Positions 58,645 through 64,000 of a stretch of DNA of 64,000 bases are shown in pieces. The DNA lies in NCBI GenBank assembly GCA_963754265.1, contig CAVWFB010000001.1:310001-374000 (forward strand). The letters run 5' to 3'. A model generated the notes under the pieces. That model did no database searches, was not told the DNA's origin, and saw only the letters and a program-made list of their open reading frames with translations. Made by a program: the position numbers and the translations under genes. This stretch comes from AC-32 sp963754265. Its GTDB lineage: Bacteria; Actinomycetota; Thermoleophilia; Gaiellales; Gaiellaceae. The first letter of the stretch is position 1, and the number at the start of each line of letters is the position of its first letter.

Positions 58645-61600
58645 GTGGCCCGGGGTCTTCACCGGCTTGGCCTGTTCGCCGCTCGGAGGAAATGGGTTGT
58701 CCTCGCCACCTGGCTCCTCCTCGTAGCCCTCCTCGTCATCGCCTCGCGCACCCTGGGCAGCAACACGAGCAACAACCTCCGGCTTCCCGGGACCGACAGC
58801 CAGGCGGCGACGGACCTGCTCGCCGCCCGCTTCCCGCCGCAGCAGAACGGGAGCAACCCGCTCGTCTTCCGCACGGAGACCGGAAAGGTCACCGATGCCG
58901 GCGCGAAGCAGGCGATCGAGGCGTCCCTCGCGCGCGTGAACAAGGTCCCCCAGGTCGCGAGCGCCACCGATCCGTTTGGCCGGCAGGGCGCTGCGCAGAT
59001 CAGCAAGGACGGGCACACCGCCTTCATCCCGGTGCTGCTGGACGTCAGTGGGGACGGGCTCACCCAAGAGATCGCCGAGAGCGTCCTCGCCGCCGGCAAC
59101 CCGGCCCGCCAGGCCGGGATGGAGGTCGCCGTCGGCGGCTCCGTGGGAAGCGAGCTCTCGGAACCGGCGACCGAGAGCAGCGAGGTGGTCGGCCTGACCG
59201 CCGCGATGATCATCCTCGCGTTCACGTTCGGAAGCCTCGTGGCGATGGGGCTGCCGATCGTCTCGGCGGTGCTCGGACTGGCCGCCGGGCTCTCGCTGAT
59301 CGTGCTGCTAGGCCACGCCGTGACCGTGCCGACGATCGCGCCGACGCTCGCGACGATGATCGGCCTGGGGGTCGGGATCGACTACGCCCTCTTCCTCGTC
59401 AGCCGTCACCGGCTCAACCGAAAAGAAGGGATGGCGCTGGACGACTCGGTCGCGATGGCGGTCGCCACCTCCGGCAGCGCGATCGTCTTCGCCGGCACGA
59501 CCGTCGTGATCGCGCTGCTCACGCTGCTCGTCGCCGGGATCCCGCTCGTGACGGCGCTCGGATATTCCTCGGCCGTCGCCGTCGTGACCGCCGTGCTCGC
59601 GTCGATCACGCTGCTGCCGGCGGTGCTCGCGCTCGTCGGCGCGCACATCGAGGCGCTCCGCCTACCGGCGTTCCTCCGCCCCCGGCCCAAGGATCTCGAA
59701 GGCGGCTTCTGGGGCGGCTGGGCCCGGGTGCTGACGACGCGCCCCTGGTGGGCAATCGCCGGCACGCTCGCGCTCTTGATCCCGCTGAGCATCCCGTTCC
59801 TCTCCCTCAACCTCGGTCAGGAAGACGTGGGCGCCACGCCCGAAGTCGACCACCGAGCGGCAGGCGTACGACCTGATGGCCTCCGGCTTCGGCCCCGGTT
59901 ACAACGGCCCTCTCATCGTGGCGGTCAGCCTCGGAACTCCTCCCAAGCCGAGCAGCGAGTACACGAGCCAGCAGCAGCAGGCCCAGAGCCTGCAGAAGCA
60001 GCTCGAGCAGGAGCAGAAGCAGGGGAAGAGCCAGCAGCAGAGCCTGACGGAGCAGGCCAACGCGCTCACGCGCCAGCAGGCCGCGCTCGAGCAGCAACAG
60101 CAGGCTCTCGAGCAGCAGCAGGGCACGCTCGAGGCCGAACAGGCAAGCCTCGAGCGTGCGGCGAAGGCGGACACGCAGCAGCAGGCTCAGCTCCAGTCGA
60201 CGGCCAACCAGCTCGAGGCCGACCAGGTCGCCCTGAACAAGCAGATCGTCGCGACGGGCTCCCAGGCGCAGCAGGTCGTCCGCCAGGGGGCGAAGGTGAC
60301 GAAGGAGCTCACGTCGGTCGTCGGGCGGCTGACGAAGAACCAGGCGGAGCAGCGGAAGGTCGAGGCGCAGATCAAGCACACCAAGAGCGCGAGCCAGAAG
60401 GCCAAGCTCGAGGCGAAGCTGCGCAAGCTCCAGGATCAGGAGACGAGCCTCGAGAAGCAGCTCGCCTCCCTCGTCCAGCAGGAGCAGGCGAACATCAAGG
60501 CGTCCCAGGCGCTGCTGGCAGACGCCAGGAGCCTGCGCGAGCAAGAGGTCAACATCGCCAACCGTGCGATCGCGCTGGCGGGCCAGGCGGCCGCTCTGGC
60601 GACCGATGCCGTCGGGCTCGTCAAGCAGAAGCAGGCGCTCGTCCAGCAAGCGGCCGACCTGCAGGTCCAGGCGGCAAAGCTCCAGACCCAGGGAGCGAAT
60701 CTCCAGACGCAGGCGGCGAATCTCCAGACGCAGGAGGTGACGCTGAAGGGCCAGCAGCAGACGGCGCAGGGCCAGCAGCAGCAGGCAGAGCAGCTCAAGA
60801 CCGATCTGACGAACGAGCTGACCAAGGCCGGTGGAGACGCCCGGGGAACCGACCCGCGACTCGTCGACCTCCAGGACGGGCTCGCCGCGACCCAGGGGGT
60901 CAAGGTCGTCTCACCACCGCGCCTCAACAAGCCCGGCGATGCCGCCACCTTCACGGTGATCCCGACGACCGCGCCCGCCTCGACGGCGACCGCCGACCTG
61001 GTCAAGACGGTGCGCACCTACACCATCCCGCAGGCGACGCAGGGCACGAACCTCCAGGCGTTCGTCGGAGGCGTGACGGCCAGTTACGTCGACCTCGCGG
61101 ACGAGATCTCGGCCAGGCTGGGCCTCGTCATCGCCGCCGTGATCGGCCTGAGCTTCTGCATCCTGCTGATGGCCTTCCGGTCGTTCCTCTTCGCAGTCCA
61201 GGCTGCTGTGGCCAACGTGCTCTCCGTCGCCGCGGCGTTCGGCGTCCTGACCGCCGTCTTCCAGAAGGGCTGGGGACTGAGCCTCGTCGGCCTCGACACC
61301 GCAACGGGTACGGATCCGATCGCGAGCTACGTGCCGCTGATGATGTTCACGGTGCTGTTCGGGCTCTCGATGGACTACCAGGTGTTCCTGATCAGCAAGA
61401 TCGAGCAGCACCGGGCCGAAGGAGGGGACGACAAGGTGGCAATCCGGCGCGGTCTGGCCGCCGGCGCGCGCGTGATCGTCGCGGCGGCGCTGATCATGAT
61501 CGCGGTCTTCGGGAGCTTCATCCTGAACCCCGACCCGACCGTGAAGCAGTTCGGAGTCGGGCTCTCCGTCGGCGTGGCGCTCGCGGCTCTGACCGTACTC

Positions 61601-61756
61601 GCGTTCGCTCCGGCGATGCTCGTTCTCGCCGGCAAGGGGAGTTGGTGGCTGCCCGGGTGGCTCGACCGGGTTCTGCCACACATGGACGTCGAGGGCGCCG
61701 GCGCGGAGGCGGCGGCGCCGAAGCTGCCTGCGGCGCGCGCAGACGTCGGCTCGTGA
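58645..61756 (+). CDS. MMPL/RND transporter with long Gln-rich coiled coil, frameshifted near 59842
   Basis: Corrected for one extra G near 59842 (true reading LNLGQEDVGATPKSTTERQA), this is a protein of about 1036 residues. The first half has a RND/MMPL module (NNLRLPGTDSQAATDLLAAR, GLGVGIDYALFLVSRHRL with the proton-relay Asp-Tyr, LPAFLRPRP). The second porter loop carries an inserted coiled coil of about 250 residues rich in Gln and Ala (QKQLEQEQKQGKSQQQSL, AANLQTQAANLQTQ), then LVKTVRTYTIPQATQGTN and the second membrane half (FGLSMDYQVFLISKIEQHR). It probably exports lipids or drugs. GTG 58645 is leaderless. tRNA-Lys follows. Confidence 0.85.
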
Positions 61757-61797
61757 ACGACGCCGAGCGCGGCGTTCTGCGCTTCAATGGCTTGAGC

Positions 61798-61870
61798 GGG
61801 CCGGTAGCTCAGTTGGTAGAGCAGGGGACTTTTAATCCCAAGGTCGCAGGTTCGATCCCTGCCCGGCCCA
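61798..61870 (+). tRNA. tRNA-Lys (UUU)
   Basis: The 73-nt gene has acceptor GGGCCGG/CCGGCCC, D-arm AGCTCAGTTGGTAGAGC, anticodon loop CTTTTAA (anticodon TTT) and T-loop GGTTCGATCCC. CCA is not encoded. Confidence 0.94.
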
Positions 61871-61882
61871 TAAGGAACTGAG

Positions 61883-62431
61883 TCACCTCGACGCGGCAGC
61901 CTCCAGGGCGCCGAGCAATGTGTCGAGGTCGTAGGAGTCGTCGTATCTTGCCCCGTTGACGTAGAACGTCGGCGTGCCGTTCACGCCGCTGCGGACGCCG
62001 CTCATGAAATCCTCCTGGACACGCGCGGCGTGGACGTGTTCTGCCAGCTCGCGGTCGAACACATCGAGATCGAGGCCGACCTGCTGCGCGTAGGTGCGGA
62101 GATCCTCGTCACCGAGGCGCTTCTGGTTCTCGTAGAGAACGTCGTGCATCCGCCAGAAGCTGCCTTGAGCGGCGGCCGCCTCCGCGGCCTCCGCAGCTCG
62201 TTCGGCGTGCGGGTGCGAGGTCGTGATCGGGAAGTTGCGAAAGACGAACCGAAGGCGCTCGCCGATCCGGGCCTGAACCTCCTTCACGATCGGATAGGCA
62301 GCACCGCAGTACGGACACTCGTAGTCGCCGTACTCGAGGAGCGTCACCGGTGCGTCCGCTGGTCCCTGGATGTGGTCGCGGTCCTCCGTGACCGGCATGG
62401 TCAGTGCGGCCGGCCACTGGGTTGTGCTCAT
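61883..62431 (-). CDS. DsbA-family thioredoxin-fold protein
   Basis: The 182-residue protein has a thioredoxin fold with active site Cys39-Pro-Tyr-Cys42 in EYGDYECPYCGAAYP and the cis-Pro region GVNGTPTFYVNGARY. It has no signal peptide, so it likely acts in the cytosol as a disulfide oxidoreductase. ATG 62431 overlaps the peroxiredoxin stop (ATGA) and has GGAGG upstream. Confidence 0.93.
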   Translation of the reverse strand: MSTTQWPAALTMPVTEDRDHIQGPADAPVTLLEYGDYECPYCGAAYPIVKEVQARIGERLRFVFRNFPITTSHPHAERAAEAAEAAAAQGSFWRMHDVLYENQKRLGDEDLRTYAQQVGLDLDVFDRELAEHVHAARVQEDFMSGVRSGVNGTPTFYVNGARYDDSYDLDTLLGALEAAASR

Positions 62432-62916
62432 GAAGCCTCCTCGTTCGACAGTCCTTCGAGGGCGCGCAGGATCCCGTCGGCGCCAGGGTTGATCCCGACC
62501 GGCGAGACGAAGCTCCACCGCACGACGCCATCGCCGTCGATGACGTAGAGGGCCCTCTCGCTCGTTCCATCCTTCGCGCGGTAGACGCCGTACGCCCGCG
62601 CCACTTCACCTTTGGGCTCGAAGTCCGCGAGCAAGGGGAACGTCAGGTTTCGGTCCTTTGCGAACGCGAGATGGGACCACACCCCGTCGACGGAGATGCC
62701 GACGAGCTCGCCGCCGAGCTTCCGAAACTCCGGGAGCAACTGTTGATACAGCGCCAGCTGGTCGGAGCAGACCGGGCTCCAGTCCTCCGGATAGAAGACG
62801 AGGATCGCCGAGCGGCCTTGAAGATCATCGAGCGAAAACGTCTGATCAGGTGCGGACGGAAGCGCGAAGTCCGGTGCCTTCGTACCGGGTGTCAACGGCG
62901 CCGACGGCTCGTTCAT
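62428..62916 (-). CDS. Peroxiredoxin (AhpC/TSA, 1-Cys-like)
   Basis: The 162-residue protein has the peroxidatic Cys50 in FYPEDWSPVCSDQLALYQ and the start TKAPDFALPSAPDQTFSL. No second cysteine is present, so the resolving thiol must come from a partner, possibly the DsbA-like protein encoded next to it. ATG 62916 lies 7 nt after TAGAGT, a leaderless promoter. Confidence 0.93.
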   Translation of the reverse strand: MNEPSAPLTPGTKAPDFALPSAPDQTFSLDDLQGRSAILVFYPEDWSPVCSDQLALYQQLLPEFRKLGGELVGISVDGVWSHLAFAKDRNLTFPLLADFEPKGEVARAYGVYRAKDGTSERALYVIDGDGVVRWSFVSPVGINPGADGILRALEGLSNEEAS

Positions 62917-62923
62917 CACCGCG

Positions 62924-62929
62924 ACTCTA
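62924..62929 (-). promoter_or_regulatory. -10 hexamer, leaderless start of peroxiredoxin gene
   Basis: On the minus strand TAGAGT is 7 nt before ATG 62916; identical hexamer and spacing to the SDR promoter at 36417. Confidence 0.55.
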
Positions 62930-63008
62930 ATGCGCGTCACTTTCCGTAGGAAACCCGGCTAGCAGGAACTTCGCATCCACCATCTGGTTCTCAGCCGACT
63001 GCCGGGGG

Positions 63009-63239
63009 TCAGCTCTCTTCGTGGCCCGGGCGGGTCGCGAGCTCGCCCTCGTCGCCCTCGAGCGATTTCGGGTCGACCTGCCAGTCAAGACCATCGTGTG
63101 GGCGCCTCGCGAGGACGCGCCCCGCTGCATCGAGTTCCACGATCTCTCCCCGCACCGCGACGTTCTCGTCCTCAGTGCGGTTCCCGTCGGCGTCGTAGAG
63201 GAAGGTCTCTATCCGACTAGGTTCGCCGCCCTCGCTCAT
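63009..63239 (-). CDS. Small acidic hypothetical protein
   Basis: The 76-residue, acidic protein (IETFLYDADGNRTEDENVAV, RGEIVELDAAGRVLARRPHD) is supported by a perfect Shine-Dalgarno GGAGGT 5 nt before ATG 63239. I do not recognise the family. Confidence 0.65.
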   Translation of the reverse strand: MSEGGEPSRIETFLYDADGNRTEDENVAVRGEIVELDAAGRVLARRPHDGLDWQVDPKSLEGDEGELATRPGHEES

Positions 63240-63362
63240 CGCGTACCTCCATCATCTCTAATTCCACTGCGCTGGCTGATGATCTCAAACGTCCAGAGCG
63301 ACCTCGGCAGTCCTCGCCGATTTTGCGGCGGGTCTCGACTGAGGGCGAACAAGCGGCGCCGC

Positions 63363-63391
63363 GTGGGCCAGCGTTCGGGATTGTCACCCGA
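63363..63391 (+). repeat. Degenerate direct repeat, copy A, flanking the GNAT gene
   Basis: The 29 bp match 63941-63969 at 22 positions, sharing GGGCCAGCGTTCGGG (A) and GGGCCAGTGTTCGGG (B). Copy A contains a small hairpin (TCGGG with CCCGA). Function unknown. Confidence 0.4.
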
Positions 63392-63421
63392 GTTTGCGGC
63401 AGTTGCGAGCAAAACTGCTGT

Positions 63422-63427
63422 TAGCGT
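63422..63427 (+). promoter_or_regulatory. -10 hexamer, leaderless start of GNAT gene
   Basis: TAGCGT is followed by 8 nt and GTG 63436. Confidence 0.45.
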
Positions 63428-63435
63428 TAACGGCT

Positions 63436-63924
63436 GTGCGGGAGGGCTCGGGACAGCTTGTTCTTCGCGAGGTCGAAGATCGTGATCTCGGCGTGCTGTT
63501 CGAGCACTCAAGGGATCCCGACGCTATCCGGATGGCCGCGTTCACCTCGCCAGAGGCCGATGATCGAACGAACTTCGAGCGACGGTGGGCGCGGCTGAGG
63601 AGCGACAGCTCTACGACCAACAGGGTCATCGAGATCGACGGTCGAGTTGTGGGCCACATTGCGAGCTTCGACCTGGAGGGTCAGCGCGAAGTCACCTACT
63701 GGCTAGGCCGTGAGGATTGGGGCCGCGGCATTGCCACGCGTGCTCTCCAAGCGTTCTTGCAGGTGGAGGCAACCCGTCCGCTGTACGGTCGCGCTGCGAG
63801 CGACAACGCCGCCTCGATTCGCGTGTTGACGAAGTGCGGTTTCCTCATCGTGGGCGAGGGCCGCGGGTTCGCTCATGGGCGCAACGAGGAAACGGACGAG
63901 GTCGTGCTCCGACTCGATGCATGA
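63436..63924 (+). CDS. GNAT family N-acetyltransferase (RimJ-like)
   Basis: The 162-residue protein is a GNAT domain: LVLREVEDRDLGVLFEHSRD, EIDGRVVGHIASFD, TYWLGREDWGRGIATRALQA (acetyl-CoA loop) and SIRVLTKCGFLIVGEGRGF. GTG 63436 is preceded by TAGCGT. It is flanked by two degenerate direct repeats. Confidence 0.9.
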   Translation: MREGSGQLVLREVEDRDLGVLFEHSRDPDAIRMAAFTSPEADDRTNFERRWARLRSDSSTTNRVIEIDGRVVGHIASFDLEGQREVTYWLGREDWGRGIATRALQAFLQVEATRPLYGRAASDNAASIRVLTKCGFLIVGEGRGFAHGRNEETDEVVLRLDA

Positions 63925-63940
63925 CCCCAACTGCCCTCGG

Positions 63941-63969
63941 CTGGGCCAGTGTTCGGGGATGACCCCTGA
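63941..63969 (+). repeat. Degenerate direct repeat, copy B, flanking the GNAT gene
   Basis: Partner of copy A at 63363-63391. It contains a hairpin, GGGG-ATGA-CCCC. It lies 17 bp after the GNAT stop. Confidence 0.4.
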
Positions 63970-64000
63970 TCGCCCTGCGATAGTCATGCCGGCATCACCG

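Noticed and set aside
61757..61881. C-terminal coding extension of the MMPL frame
   Set aside because: The peptide PVAQLVEQGTFNPKVAGS is the familiar conceptual translation of tRNA-Lys, which lies here.
1..64000. CRISPR arrays, insertion sequences, prophage, integrases
   Set aside because: No regularly spaced repeats, transposase or integrase sequences were seen on either strand.

Overview
The window is about 70% G+C and almost entirely protein-coding. Genes are short, packed and often share ATGA/GTGA stop-start overlaps. The codon use, a GAAC-N4-GTTC LexA box, many leaderless start codons and the gene families suggest an actinobacterium, probably of a deep class such as Thermoleophilia. That placement is inference; no rRNA is present.

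Layout. 1-2.8 kb: two minus-strand SOS genes, an exonuclease/GIY-YIG nuclease cut by the left edge and DNA polymerase IV, each starting inside an identical LexA box. 2.8-5.2 kb: a glutamine synthetase plus amidohydrolase pair, the two halves of FluG as separate genes. 5.2-10.3 kb: a tight minus-strand operon (EamA exporter, GNAT, NTF2-like, MFS, small membrane protein), then a lipoprotein and a second EamA exporter. 10.3-18.8 kb: purine synthesis (purL-purF, then purM-purN-purH), ending in a MerB-like gene. 18.8-26.1 kb: a secreted glycosidase-like protein, a DHA2 exporter, then sulfur and Fe-S genes (cystathionine beta-synthase, BolA, glutaredoxin, cystathionine gamma-synthase/lyase). 26.1-31.6 kb: surface protein, M14 carboxypeptidase, metallo-beta-lactamase-fold protein, MFS. 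31.6-38.4 kb: minus-strand beta-propeller, glycosyltransferase, glycogen-debranching enzyme, SDR, cation diffusion facilitator and M48 protease. 38.5-47 kb: FtsH-like AAA protease with a membrane partner, MshEN-domain protein, FG-GAP protein, CoA transferase and a rhodanese-MFS fusion. 47-50.1 kb: accessory genes (epoxide hydrolase, ScoMcrA head domain, VOC protein) and tRNA-Val and tRNA-Glu. 50.3-64 kb: cyclase/AAA regulator, sialidase-like protein, CLC channel, GAP-family protein, SRPBCC protein, MMPL transporter, tRNA-Lys, DsbA-like and peroxiredoxin genes, GNAT.

Main discovery candidate. Two genes are interrupted by one in-frame TGA exactly where the family has a redox-active or catalytic cysteine. 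The MerB-like protein (TGA at 18548) has it at the position of MerB Cys159. The rhodanese-MFS fusion (TGA at 45533) has it at the second position of a C-x-C loop. Homology resumes in the same frame immediately after each TGA, and each TGA is followed at the expected distance by a hairpin with a G-first apical loop, as in bacterial SECIS elements. TGA is the ordinary stop of many neighbours, so this is not a changed code. Together they suggest selenocysteine decoding, including a MerB-like selenoenzyme. No selA, selB, selC or selD gene lies in this window.

Other themes. Sixteen starts have a TANNNT-like hexamer, in most cases 6-8 nt before the start codon, which implies leaderless mRNAs. Five genes appear to start at CTG. 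Four conserved genes carry single-base frameshifts, which may be assembly errors.
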